From JAIROC01 sp031553535 (GTDB taxonomy: Bacteria; Bacteroidota; Bacteroidia; Bacteroidales; WCHB1-69), in assembly GCA_031553535.1 (NCBI GenBank), contig JAVBLM010000008.1, positions 22,198-86,197 of the forward strand: a stretch of 64,000 nt of DNA. Reading direction: 5' to 3'. A program made the translations under genes and the position numbers. The notes below the pieces were generated by a model. That model ran no database searches. It saw only the letters and a list, made by a program, of their open reading frames with translations, and was not told the origin of the DNA. Each line of letters starts with the position of its first letter. Position 1 is the stretch's first letter. Below are positions 49,173 to 57,833 of the stretch, piece by piece.

Positions 49173-49739
49173 AAAGATAAAGATATCTTATCTTAAAATT
49201 ACTTTAAAATAAGGTAACGCATATCGTTGCCCTTTATTTTAGCAAAGAATAAAAAATGCGTTTAATGCCGGAAAAGAAAAAGCAGAAAGGATAAAATAGA
49301 TAAAGCCGATAAAGTAAAAAACTATTTCTAATTTTGAAGTTATAATAGAAGTTACGCAAGTTACAGGAAGTTATAACTCATGAACATCTTTTTACAATAA
49401 CTCTTTAATGACTTGCTTGCTTCCTCCGGTTTTTCTGCGTTCCCTTTTCGTCAATATCCCTCTGCAATATTGGCAGGTATTGAAACAGCGGATCTTCTTA
49501 GCCGAGAAACAAGCTCGAATAATTCTTCTCTAGGATAATTTTCTATGGACTTATAAGGTTCGAATACGAAATTATGTGATTTTTTTTTCACATAATCAAA
49601 TCAATAAAAGAATTTGTTTTCTCCATCCTCCGTAACTTTATGTAACTTCTATAACTTCCTGTAACTTGCGTAACTTCTGTTTATAATCAATTTATCATAT
49701 ACTGCTACATCGAAACAAGACCAGTAATCAAGAATGTGT
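49173..49739. other. Repeat-rich gap with 29-bp perfect inverted repeats
   Basis: A 29-base sequence lies inverted at 49347-49375 and direct at 49650-49678 (core AACTTCCTGTAACTTGCG), enclosing about 275 bases with no recognisable gene. From 49633 five TAACTT boxes follow at 10, 9, 10 and 9 bases. Upstream of the left arm is GATAAAATAGATAAAGCCGATAAA, akin to the 9-bp tandem at 63437. The enclosed part includes a short hairpin ATTATGTGA...TCACATAAT around 49573-49598. It could be a miniature mobile element. Confidence 0.6.
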
Positions 49740-50384
49740 TTATTTATTCAACGCTAATGTACTTTTTTTGTTTTGAATGTGATTGATTACCGGCAGGAAA
49801 ATGTCTTTGTCAAAAAAAGAGGTGAAGTTATAATCCATTTTGGATGTGTCGAATATCGAATAACCTGATGCATTGAGTATGCAAAGGTAAATCAGTTCGG
49901 AGCAGAATATTTTCGACGAATCGCGAATGTCGAACGAAAGATCAAAAGGAACACGCTGTTCCAGATATCTTTCGGCATGAAAGACAATATCCCCGGCATC
50001 CGCCACATTGCATCTTACCGCCACAAATGAACCCGGTTTTGCTCCGCGAAGAAACTCTTTCAGGGAGCATGTCTGTACACCATCTATTTCCGACAATTCC
50101 GAAGATATGGCGTGAATAACCGTAAAATTGGGTTTTTCCCCTGTAAGTATTCCGCAATGCGAAACTCCCATCCCACCGGAACTGGTCTCTAATACAGCAC
50201 TTATAACACCATATCCCATCCGCAAAACAATATCGCCGGAATGAAGTAATTCCGCTTCTTCTTGTGCCAGTTCGTATATCTGGGGGCGAGACTTATCCCT
50301 TTCCCGTTCGATATGGAAAACAATACCAAGAAGAAGCGGAATTGTAATAATAACAGGGATTATAAATAAACCGCGTCTTTTCAA
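49740..50384 (-). CDS. YiiX/YebB-like papain-fold (permuted NlpC/P60) cysteine hydrolase
   Basis: A 214-residue membrane-anchored or exported protein with an N-terminal hydrophobic helix (about 5-24). The circularly permuted papain-like fold is indicated by LLHSGDIVLR (about 47-55), the histidine in VSHCGIL (H76) and the cysteine in IFCSELIY (C161), which would form the catalytic pair. Relatives act on peptide, amide or lipid ester bonds. The substrate is unknown. It lies 12 bases after the DUF4878 lipoprotein gene, so both probably share one transcript and an envelope role. Confidence 0.8.
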   Translation of the reverse strand: MKRRGLFIIPVIITIPLLLGIVFHIERERDKSRPQIYELAQEEAELLHSGDIVLRMGYGVISAVLETSSGGMGVSHCGILTGEKPNFTVIHAISSELSEIDGVQTCSLKEFLRGAKPGSFVAVRCNVADAGDIVFHAERYLEQRVPFDLSFDIRDSSKIFCSELIYLCILNASGYSIFDTSKMDYNFTSFFDKDIFLPVINHIQNKKSTLALNK

Positions 50385-50396
50385 GTATAAATGTGC

Positions 50397-50816
50397 CTAT
50401 TTAAGTGACAGACCGTCAACTTTCCATTGACCATCTTCCTTAACAAGATCCACTTTCCATACACCGGTAGATTCCTTACCTTCCATCATCATTGTATAGT
50501 CAACATTCACTTTAGCAATGTCGGGTGTAGCTTCGTCTATTACTGCCGGCTGTACGGTAGTCTTTGCCGCAGCAAGGGCTTTCATCAATTCTTTCTTTTC
50601 TTCAGGGGCATTTTTTACTTCTCCTTCTTGTTCTTCAAGGTTTTTCAACTCGTCAGCGGACGCATACTTCTTCATAGTGGAGAAGTCCATCTTTAAAAAT
50701 GCTGCAACGTATTTTTCCGCTACTGCTTCCGGAGTTTGTCCTTTACCGCCTCCGCAACTTGAAAGAATGAATACAGACATTACTGTTATAACAGCAGAAT
50801 ACATAATTTTTTTCAT
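50397..50816 (-). CDS. DUF4878-type lipoprotein
   Basis: A 139-residue envelope lipoprotein. A signal peptide ends at a lipobox (FILSSCGGG, cysteine about 21). The rest is a compact NTF2-like domain opening with TPEAVAEKYVAAFLKMDFSTMKKY and ending GQWKVDGLSL, the DUF4878 pattern. NTF2-like lipoproteins usually bind small ligands or act as structural partners. The function is unknown. A TATCTTTG box is at 50853-50860. Confidence 0.85.
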   Translation of the reverse strand: MKKIMYSAVITVMSVFILSSCGGGKGQTPEAVAEKYVAAFLKMDFSTMKKYASADELKNLEEQEGEVKNAPEEKKELMKALAAAKTTVQPAVIDEATPDIAKVNVDYTMMMEGKESTGVWKVDLVKEDGQWKVDGLSLK

Positions 50817-50852
50817 GATAATGATAATTAGATTAAATTAATAAATAATTTG

Positions 50853-50860
50853 CAAAGATA
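50853..50860 (-). promoter_or_regulatory. -7 box TATCTTTG of the DUF4878-hydrolase operon
   Basis: On the minus strand it matches TAnnTTTG, 36 bases before the start codon at 50816. The -33 element is weak. Confidence 0.6.
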
Positions 50861-51151
50861 ATAAAATAAAATACATAAAATAAGCTGTTTTTATGCCAGG
50901 GAAATGTATTTTCCGCTACAGACAAAATCTTATTTTGAAATGTCGAGAGAATTTAATTACGAATTACGAATCATGCGAATCAAGAGTTGAAAATAGAATA
51001 GACGAGACAAAGCCATTGCCCGAACAGCAACATTCATTTTCTGGATAACGTCAAAATGAACAGGGTATACGGACAGATTTATACATAAGCATAATTGCAG
51101 TAACATCATATACATTGAATAAAGATCTCTTTCTTTATTGAATAGATCCTA

Positions 51152-51482
51152 TCGCAATTTCGCGACAGGCAAAAACAAGAACGGATTGGCGGTCACAAGT
51201 TCACGGCAGGTAAGAACAAAAACGGATTGGTTGTCGCAATTTTGCGGCAGGCAAGAATGAATGCGGATTGGTTGCCGCAATTTCGCGACAGGCAAAAACA
51301 AGAACGGGATTGGCTGTCGCAAGTTCACAACAGGCAAGAACAAAAACGGATTGGTTGTCGCAATTTTGCGGCAGGCAAAAACAAGAACGGGATTGGCTGT
51401 CGCAAGTTCACAGCAAGCAAGAACAAAAACGGATTGGTTATCGCAATTTCGCAACAAGCAAGAACGAGAATGGGAAATGGAA
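51152..51482. repeat. Eight tandem units of 41-42 bp
   Basis: Units beginning TCGCAATTTCGCGACAGGC or TCGCAAGTTCACAACAGGC and ending GGATTGGnTG repeat about eight times, with two subtypes roughly alternating. Units with CGCAATTTTGCG can form hairpins. Because 41 is not a multiple of three, reading frames change between units, so it is not a protein repeat despite being open on both strands. The remainder of the 958-base gap holds TAACTT boxes and dispersed repeat copy 3. Confidence 0.85.
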
Positions 51483-51652
51483 CTGCTGCAACTTATGATA
51501 GAAGGATATACAAATAAAAAATAGCAGAAAAACTTTTCTAAAGAGTTATAACAATCAATAAACCTATTGTGAAAATTAGACATGAAAAACACATCCGCAA
51601 TGGTAAAAGCGATAAAATATAGAACTCCAATAACAACTAACCATTATTTCTG

Positions 51653-51677
51653 TAACTTCATTTAACTTGTATAACTT
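51653..51677 (+). repeat. Three helically phased TAACTT boxes
   Basis: TAACTT at 51653, 51663 and 51672, spacing 10 and 9 bases, as in the arrays at 49633 and 63532. Confidence 0.7.
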
Positions 51678-51708
51678 CTAACAACTATTAATATAGATTA
51701 ACAGAACC

Positions 51709-51750
51709 CATAGAGATAAACCACCCGAAATCAAGAATCTCAGCCAAACC
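51709..51750 (+). repeat. Dispersed ~41-bp intergenic repeat, copy 3
   Basis: CCATAGAGATAAACCACCC followed by TCAAGAATCT aligns with the copies at 10506 and 16371. It lies just downstream of the malic enzyme gene. Confidence 0.55.
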
Positions 51751-51774
51751 GGAATTATGAAGTCTATTATTTCT

Positions 51775-53250
51775 TTATATATTCCGGGAGGGGAGATTCA
51801 TTATCTCTTCTATTGATTCTTTTAGAACAGATTCCAACACTGCCGGTTCCACTTGTTTGATAATATTCTGTTCCATCAGCAAATGAACAAGCGCTTGTGC
51901 TTCTTCTATATCGTATTTGGCTTGCCGGTAGATATCTTCTCTCGAACTTACAATCCGGGCATGCCCTTCTTTTATCGCCTGCATGGCAACCTCTGCCGCA
52001 ACCATTGGAAAGACTTCGCTTTCCGTCATCTTAGGGATTATATTATCAGGATGGATTCCTCTCTTTTGAGCAAAATCTGCAATAGCATGAGCTGCCGCAA
52101 TAGCCATTCCATCCGATATCTGATGGGATTGAACCAATAATGTACCCTTAAGCACAGAGGGAAAACATACCGAGTTATTCACCTGATTAGGAAAATCTCC
52201 TCTCCCTGTTGCAACAATATAGGCTCCCGCTTCCTTAGCGGCATAAGGATAAATTTCAGGGACCGGATTCGAGCAGGCAAACACGATCGATTTCTCCGCC
52301 ATTTCGGATATCCATGCCTGTTTAATCGTATCCGGCCCCGGCTTTGACAAAGCAATTAAAACATCTGCATTTGAAAATGCCTCTTCAACGTTTGTGATAC
52401 GATTAGGGTTCGTTTTTTCACACAACTCCCATTGTCTGTACGCCATCGGATTGCTTTTATAGTCATCCCTTCCGGCATGTAACGTTCCCTCTATATCAAA
52501 CATAATAATATTGGCAGGATTTGCGCCATCGGCCATCATCAACCGGGCGATACTCGTATTGGCAGCACCGGCCCCATAAAAAACAATCTTTATTTCCGAT
52601 ATCTTTTTCCCGACTAATTTCAAGGCATTTATTAAAGCAGCCAAGGTAATGCAAGCCGTTCCTTGCGCATCGTCATGCCAGACAGGGATATCGCATTTTT
52701 CACGTAAATCATCCAATACCTTAAAACAATTCGGTTGAGATATATCCTCCAGGTTTATAGCACCAAAACTATGCTGCAACATACTTCCGAATGTAATCAA
52801 TCTATCAGGATTATTCGCGCCCGTTTCGTCTTTGCTGTCTACGCAAATAGCAACAGCATCTATCCCACCCAGATATTTCATCAGGAATGCTTTCCCTTCC
52901 ATTACGCCCAATCCTCCGGGAGGGGTGCAGTCTCCGTCTCCCAAAACACGGGTACTATCACTTAACACGGCAACTAAATTACTGCGGTTACTTAACCGGT
53001 AAGACAAATCATTATCATCCCGTATAGCAGTTGAAACAGCCGATACTCCGGGAGTATACCAAACATTCAGCCAGTTAAATCCATCCATGGGTACTTTCGG
53101 AACTGTTTGCATTTTCCCCTTATAGATCGCATGCATATGCAAGGAAAGTTTCTTATAAAACACGGTTTTACACGCTGATCTTTGTTCTTCCGTAAAAGAT
53201 CCCGGAAACATTTCCTGTAAATTACTTAAATCATTTTTCAAGATTGACAT
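51775..53250 (-). CDS. Malic enzyme (oxaloacetate-decarboxylating malate dehydrogenase)
   Basis: It oxidises malate to pyruvate and CO2 with NAD(P). From the ATG at 53250 (MSILKNDLSNLQEMF) it has 491 residues. The substrate domain shows WYTPGVSAVS, then VLSDSTRVLGDGD and GVMEGKAFLMKYLGGIDA. The metal and catalytic region is DIPVWHDDAQGTA, and the cofactor domain has IVFYGAGAANTSIARL and ALSKPGPDT. A frame extension to 53379 exists but contains a promoter-like TACTTTTA (53289-53296), so I prefer the shorter start. CTPPGGL replaces the more usual IGP-A-LP before VMEGKA. Malic enzyme upstream of ruvA-sprA is a conserved Bacteroidetes neighbourhood. Confidence 0.87.
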   Translation of the reverse strand: MSILKNDLSNLQEMFPGSFTEEQRSACKTVFYKKLSLHMHAIYKGKMQTVPKVPMDGFNWLNVWYTPGVSAVSTAIRDDNDLSYRLSNRSNLVAVLSDSTRVLGDGDCTPPGGLGVMEGKAFLMKYLGGIDAVAICVDSKDETGANNPDRLITFGSMLQHSFGAINLEDISQPNCFKVLDDLREKCDIPVWHDDAQGTACITLAALINALKLVGKKISEIKIVFYGAGAANTSIARLMMADGANPANIIMFDIEGTLHAGRDDYKSNPMAYRQWELCEKTNPNRITNVEEAFSNADVLIALSKPGPDTIKQAWISEMAEKSIVFACSNPVPEIYPYAAKEAGAYIVATGRGDFPNQVNNSVCFPSVLKGTLLVQSHQISDGMAIAAAHAIADFAQKRGIHPDNIIPKMTESEVFPMVAAEVAMQAIKEGHARIVSSREDIYRQAKYDIEEAQALVHLLMEQNIIKQVEPAVLESVLKESIEEIMNLPSRNI

Positions 53251-53481
53251 CCCATTAACAATTTCATATAAACAATAATTCCAGACTGTAAAAGTACAAA
53301 AAGATTCTGTATCTACCAATAATGCTCTTTCTTCACGACAAGGAGGAACGACGAAATCCAAAGGGTTCGGCGGAGCCAACCTGTCCGGAAGAAAAGAAAG
53401 ATAACTGGATTATCTCAGTCCGCTTCGATACTCTCACATGCTTCGTGTAAGTGTAGCGAGACAATCCCTATCAACAACTTT

Positions 53482-53528
53482 ATAAAAAAATATGTTAGAA
53501 TTATTCGTTTCAAATAACCTAACATATT
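53482..53528 (-). terminator. Terminator of pnp
   Basis: On the minus strand AATATGTTAG pairs with CTAACATATT (53489-53498 with 53519-53528), with further pairing inside (GTTATT/AATAAT), then a run of T. It begins 20 bases after the pnp stop. Confidence 0.8.
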
Positions 53529-53548
53529 CTATAAATAAAGAAAAGTTA

Positions 53549-55690
53549 CTACTCTCCCGTCTTTTGCTCTTGCCTTTCAGGTTTAGGAAGCAATGCTTTG
53601 CGAGATAATTTCAGTTTTCCTGTCTTTTTATCTATCTCTATTAACTTCACATCCAGTTTATCCCCAACCTTCAGTACATCTTCTACATTATTAATCCGTT
53701 TGTGATCGATTTCGGATATATGCAATAATCCATCCTTTCCGGGAAGAATTTCCACAAAAGCGCCAAAAGCAAGAATACTTTTTACCGTCCCGTGATATAT
53801 TTCCCCTACTTCCGGTACGGCAACAATTCCTTTAATCTTGGCAATTGCCGCATCAATAGAAGCCTTATCGGAAGATGCAATATCTATAATACCGAAATCC
53901 CCGTCTTCTGTTATATTAATAATGGTATTTGTTTCCCGTTGCATTTCCTGGATAATTTTGCCACCAGGCCCTATCACCGCACCGATAGATTCTCTCGGAA
54001 TAGTCATTTTCACGATACGTGGAACGAAAGGTTTATAATCTTCCCTCGGAGTAGAGAGAGTCTTCATCATTTCTCCAAGTATATGTAAACGGCCTTTACG
54101 TGCCTGTTCCAAAGCTTCCGCCAATACTTCGTAAGATAATCCTTTTATCTTAATATCCATCTGGCATGCGGTTATGCCGTCAACGGTTCCCGTTACTTTA
54201 AAATCCATATCTCCCAGGTGATCTTCATCTCCCAGGATATCGGAAAGTATAGCGTATTTACCGGTCTGTTCATCACTGATCATGCCCATGGCAATACCTG
54301 ATACCGGTTTTCTAATTTTCACCCCTGCATCCATCAACGCCAACGTACCGGCACAAACCGTCGCCATAGAAGACGAACCGTTTGATTCCAGAATATCAGA
54401 TACTATTCTTATTGTATAGGGATTCTCTTCCCCTACAGGAATTACAGGTTTTAATGCACGAAGGGCTAAATTTCCATGCCCTATCTCCCGGCGTCCTGTT
54501 CCGCGTATCGGCTTCACCTCCCCTGTTGAAAAAGGAGGAAAGTTGTAATGCAACAATAAGTTGCTTGTACCTTCTACAATAGCTCCGTCTATTATCTGTT
54601 CATCCAGTTTTGTTCCCAAAGTACATGTTGTCAGGGATTGGGTTTCTCCCCGGGTAAAAATAGCCGACCCATGCGCCGAAGGAAGGTAATCTGTTTCACA
54701 CCATATCGGACGAATCTGATCCATTTGCCTGCCGTCAAGCCTTTTTCTATCATTAAGTACCACATCTCGAACTGCCTGCCATTCCACATCGCTGTAATAA
54801 CGGGATACCAAAGGTTCTTTTTCTTCGCGTTCTTCCTCAGGAATACTTTCAATCAAAGCCTCTTTTATTTCTTCAAGAGCATCTATTCTTTCATGTTTGG
54901 ATGTCGCTTGTTTAGCTATAGCCGCAATTTTATCATAGGCTTCCGATTTTACCTTTGCACGCAGTTCTTCATCATTGTTCTCATGATTATATTCACGTTT
55001 TACCCGTGCTTTTTCTACCTCTGCAGCTAACTCTATCTGTGCCTGGCATTGTATCTTGATAGCAGCATGAGCCACTTTTAATGCTTCTAATAAATCTGCT
55101 TCCTGAACTTCATTCATCTCTCCTTCTACCATCATAATATTGTCCATCGAAGCGGCAACAATAATATCTATATCTGCATTCTCTATCTCCGGCACAGAAG
55201 GATTTACCTTGAATTCACCATTAATACGCGCTACCCGGACTTCTGAAATCGGCCCATGAAAAGGAATATCCGACACTGCCAGTGCTGCAGAAGCTGCCAA
55301 ACCGGCTAATGCATCGGGAAGCGTGTTTTTATCTCCTGATATAAGCGTTACCAAAACCTGTGTCTCCGCATGATAATCTTCCGGAAAAAGGGGACGTAAT
55401 GCACGGTCAACTAAACGAGCTATTAATATTTCATAAGTAGAAGGACGGGCCTCCCGTTTAAAGAATCCCCCCGGAAATCTGCCTACTGCAGCATATTTTT
55501 CCTGATATTCTACCGACAAGGGCATAAAATCAATATTCTCAGCGGCTTCTTTTCTACTGCAAACAGTGGCCAATAGCATTGTGTCTCCCATTCTCACCAC
55601 AACTGCTCCATCTGCCTGCTTTGCCAACTTTCCGGTTTCTATGGTAATAGTTCTACCATCACCTATGTCAAATGTTTTTGTAATTATCAT
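53549..55690 (-). CDS. pnp: Polyribonucleotide nucleotidyltransferase (PNPase)
   Basis: A phosphorolytic 3'-5' exoribonuclease of the RNA degradation machinery. The 713 residues carry two RNase PH folds joined by a helical domain. The second holds the catalytic region DILGDEDHLGDMDFKV. A KH domain (IPRESIGAVIGPGGKIIQEM, about 565-620) and an S1 domain (GEIYHGTVKSILAFGAFVEI, about 630-700) follow. It lies downstream of rpsO on the same strand, as in many bacteria, but a terminator separates the two. Confidence 0.98.
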   Translation of the reverse strand: MIITKTFDIGDGRTITIETGKLAKQADGAVVVRMGDTMLLATVCSRKEAAENIDFMPLSVEYQEKYAAVGRFPGGFFKREARPSTYEILIARLVDRALRPLFPEDYHAETQVLVTLISGDKNTLPDALAGLAASAALAVSDIPFHGPISEVRVARINGEFKVNPSVPEIENADIDIIVAASMDNIMMVEGEMNEVQEADLLEALKVAHAAIKIQCQAQIELAAEVEKARVKREYNHENNDEELRAKVKSEAYDKIAAIAKQATSKHERIDALEEIKEALIESIPEEEREEKEPLVSRYYSDVEWQAVRDVVLNDRKRLDGRQMDQIRPIWCETDYLPSAHGSAIFTRGETQSLTTCTLGTKLDEQIIDGAIVEGTSNLLLHYNFPPFSTGEVKPIRGTGRREIGHGNLALRALKPVIPVGEENPYTIRIVSDILESNGSSSMATVCAGTLALMDAGVKIRKPVSGIAMGMISDEQTGKYAILSDILGDEDHLGDMDFKVTGTVDGITACQMDIKIKGLSYEVLAEALEQARKGRLHILGEMMKTLSTPREDYKPFVPRIVKMTIPRESIGAVIGPGGKIIQEMQRETNTIINITEDGDFGIIDIASSDKASIDAAIAKIKGIVAVPEVGEIYHGTVKSILAFGAFVEILPGKDGLLHISEIDHKRINNVEDVLKVGDKLDVKLIEIDKKTGKLKLSRKALLPKPERQEQKTGE

Positions 55691-55721
55691 ATTTTATTAT
55701 TTATATCACGTAAAAATACAA

Positions 55722-55746
55722 AAAAAGGCAAGTCTCTTGCCTTTTT
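55722..55746. terminator. Terminator between rpsO and pnp
   Basis: AAAAAGGCAAG-TCT-CTTGCCTTTTT forms an 11-bp stem with a T tail on both strands. On the minus strand it follows rpsO by 20 bases and would attenuate read-through into pnp. Confidence 0.85.
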
Positions 55747-55766
55747 CATTATTATATTGTAAAAAA

Positions 55767-56036
55767 TTACTTCCTCAAATTGAGTTGTTTAATAACGGTT
55801 CTGTATCTTTCAATATCTACTCTCTTTAGATAATCAAGAAGTTTTCTTCTCTTCCCTACCAAACGAACCAACGAACGCTCAGTTGACAGATCCTTATGAT
55901 TCTTTTTTACGTGTTCAGTCAAATGTTGAATACGGAAAGTAAATAATGCTACCTGACCTTCAATAGATCCCGTATCAAATTCTGATTTCCCATATTTTTT
56001 AAAAATATCTTTCTTTACTTCAGGTGTTAAATACAT
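55767..56036 (-). CDS. rpsO: 30S ribosomal protein S15
   Basis: An 89-residue primary binding protein of 16S rRNA. The S15 pattern is clear: TGSIEGQVALFTFRIQHLTEH, HKDLSTERSLVRLVGKRRKL and LDYLKRVDIERY. A -7 box TATTTTTG is at 56081-56088. Confidence 0.98.
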   Translation of the reverse strand: MYLTPEVKKDIFKKYGKSEFDTGSIEGQVALFTFRIQHLTEHVKKNHKDLSTERSLVRLVGKRRKLLDYLKRVDIERYRTVIKQLNLRK

Positions 56037-56080
56037 AACTGATTTTTCTTTAATTTTTTATCTCTTCTATTTTCAATTTG

Positions 56081-56088
56081 CAAAAATA
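56081..56088 (-). promoter_or_regulatory. -7 box TATTTTTG of rpsO
   Basis: On the minus strand it matches TAnnTTTG, 44 bases before the rpsO start. Confidence 0.55.
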
Positions 56089-56175
56089 CGAAATTTTTAA
56101 ATACAATTTTAATAAACAAGAAAAATCTTTCCCCCCAATTAATGCAACAAGGAAAATCAATAAAAATCATTCCAT

Positions 56176-57402
56176 TCAAGATAAATTATTCCGCAGAAAA
56201 TTCGGATGTTTGAGCAGAAAATAAACCAGCGTACATACACAAATTCCTGTAATCACACTAAAAACAACAAGGCTGTTTTCATTAGAAAGTTGGGTTGTGA
56301 TTGAAAAAATACCGCTTCCTAACAAAACAAATACAAAAATAACCAAATTCATATAAGCCAACATATCGCCCAACTTACGTCCGATATTTGCCGTCTGAAT
56401 CAGGGCCAAACAAGGCACTTCAAACAAACCTCCCATAAATGCAATCAGAAAAACGAATATTGCACATACAACAACCGGCGGATTAAAGAGAATAATTCCA
56501 AGTAAAAAAATAATCATTCCTGCCAACCCGACAAATATCATACGTGTATTAATTATCCCGCTTGACAACCTTCCCGCCAAGCTACATCCTAAAGCGATAC
56601 CAATAGCAGCCACAGCCATAACCATTCCTGCAACAGTATTACTTGTATGCAAAGTTTCTTTACAGTGAATAACCAAGTTCATTTGGAGAAGTCCTCCCAG
56701 TAACCAAAAGATCGAAACGCCTAATACACCGCAATTAATATACGGATATTTTTTAGCATACAGATACGATTCTTTCAGGAATTTGACAGGATTAATACTG
56801 CCATAATCCGTTTTTTCAACATCTAATTCCTTTACACGAATATTATATGTTGTTATATAGCCCAACACGGCAAAACCAATAAATAAGGAAATAATCAAAG
56901 AAAAGGAATAATGATCTGCAATAAGGGAGGCGATAACTGTTCCTGATAAAATACCCAGAAAAGCCATAGTCTCAAACATTCCGCTACCAAAAGAAATTCT
57001 TTTTTCTCCTCCTATATCACGAATCAATCCATATTTCGAAGGGGAGTATAAACAACTCTGTATTCCCATCAACAATACGGCTATCAAACTTAATGCGACA
57101 GACTGATAATAAAACGCAATACTCGCCAAAACCATAATAGGTATTTCGGCAACCTTACACCATCGGAATACTTTCTGTTTAGAATACAATACCGACAACC
57201 GTCCCCCTACGGGAGAAAGAAACAGATAAGGAACAACCAATGCTGCCGATATCAATGAAATAAGCATCGACTGGGTTATATATCCGGGCAAAAGCCATGT
57301 TACACCGATAAAAATAATGCAGTGCTTTAAGAAGTTATCATTCATGACCCCTAAATAATTAGAGGAAAACAAAAACAACCAGTTCTTTCTTTTGGATTGC
57401 AT
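56176..57402 (-). CDS. MFS transporter, LplT-like
   Basis: A 408-residue inner-membrane carrier with about 12 hydrophobic segments. I start at the ATG 57402 (MQSKRKNWLFLFSSNYLG); the frame extends 28 codons further but without membrane or family features. NYLGVMNDNFLKHCIIF at the N-terminus and CLYSPSKYGLIRDIGG after the fourth helix are typical of the lysophospholipid transporter LplT and the N-terminal half of Aas. A lysophospholipid flippase function is likely but not certain, as no acyltransferase gene lies next to it. Confidence 0.8.
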   Translation of the reverse strand: MQSKRKNWLFLFSSNYLGVMNDNFLKHCIIFIGVTWLLPGYITQSMLISLISAALVVPYLFLSPVGGRLSVLYSKQKVFRWCKVAEIPIMVLASIAFYYQSVALSLIAVLLMGIQSCLYSPSKYGLIRDIGGEKRISFGSGMFETMAFLGILSGTVIASLIADHYSFSLIISLFIGFAVLGYITTYNIRVKELDVEKTDYGSINPVKFLKESYLYAKKYPYINCGVLGVSIFWLLGGLLQMNLVIHCKETLHTSNTVAGMVMAVAAIGIALGCSLAGRLSSGIINTRMIFVGLAGMIIFLLGIILFNPPVVVCAIFVFLIAFMGGLFEVPCLALIQTANIGRKLGDMLAYMNLVIFVFVLLGSGIFSITTQLSNENSLVVFSVITGICVCTLVYFLLKHPNFLRNNLS

Positions 57403-57576
57403 ACGCTTTTTTCTTTGGACACGAAAGTATAAAAAATATTCAATACTATCTTCCGGTAAATACAGAAAACCACATAATATCAACAAAAAAAAGTGTCATT
57501 TTTCTCTTTTAAGAATCTTGTTATCATATTATTAATTTCTAAAAACAAAAATAGAAAATATATTTAAAAAAAATCG

Positions 57577-57584
57577 TATCTTTG
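57577..57584 (+). promoter_or_regulatory. -7 box TATCTTTG of tRNA-Met
   Basis: It matches TAnnTTTG and lies 12 bases before the tRNA 5' end, as expected for a tRNA transcript. Confidence 0.6.
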
Positions 57585-57596
57585 CACACAATTCAC

Positions 57597-57670
57597 GGCG
57601 GGGTAGCTCAGTTGGTTAGAGCGTCGGATTCATAACCCGGAGGTCACGAGTTCAACTCTCGTCTCCGCTA
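57597..57670 (+). tRNA. tRNA-Met (anticodon CAT)
   Basis: Cloverleaf: acceptor GGCGGGG/CTCCGCT, D arm AGCTCAGTTGGTTAGAGC, anticodon loop TTCATAA, T arm ACGAG-TTCAACT-CTCGT, discriminator A. The 1-72 position is a G-U pair and the initiator-type run of three G-C pairs is absent, so elongator Met is favoured. Ile2 (lysidine-modified CAT) is possible. Confidence 0.9.
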
Positions 57671-57687
57671 CAAAATAACACATTGAT

Positions 57688-57719
57688 AAAGACTGTCCTA
57701 AAAGATGGTCTTTATTTAT
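57688..57719 (+). terminator. Terminator of tRNA-Met
   Basis: AAAGAC (57688-57693) pairs with GTCTTT (57708-57713), followed by ATTTATT, 17 bases after the tRNA. Confidence 0.6.
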
Positions 57720-57790
57720 TTCCGGTTATACATAAAGAACCTTGAAAACAGTTTTCCCTTCAAAATCCTATCAGTTCCAAAATAAATATG

Positions 57791-57798
57791 TACTTTTG
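57791..57798 (+). promoter_or_regulatory. -7 box TACTTTTG of the ricT operon
   Basis: It matches TAnnTTTG and lies 35 bases before the ricT start codon. The -33 element is unclear. Confidence 0.6.
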
Positions 57799-57833
57799 CA
57801 AGTTATACATATATTATATAGAGTAGTTATTTA

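Noticed and set aside
51149..51592. Minus-strand open frame of 147 codons, and plus-strand frames, over the 41-bp repeats
   Set aside because: The 41-bp period changes frame from unit to unit, and the low-complexity translations look like no protein family.
53251..53379. 43-residue N-terminal extension of malic enzyme
   Set aside because: It contains a promoter-like element and no family homology; the ATG at 53250 fits better.
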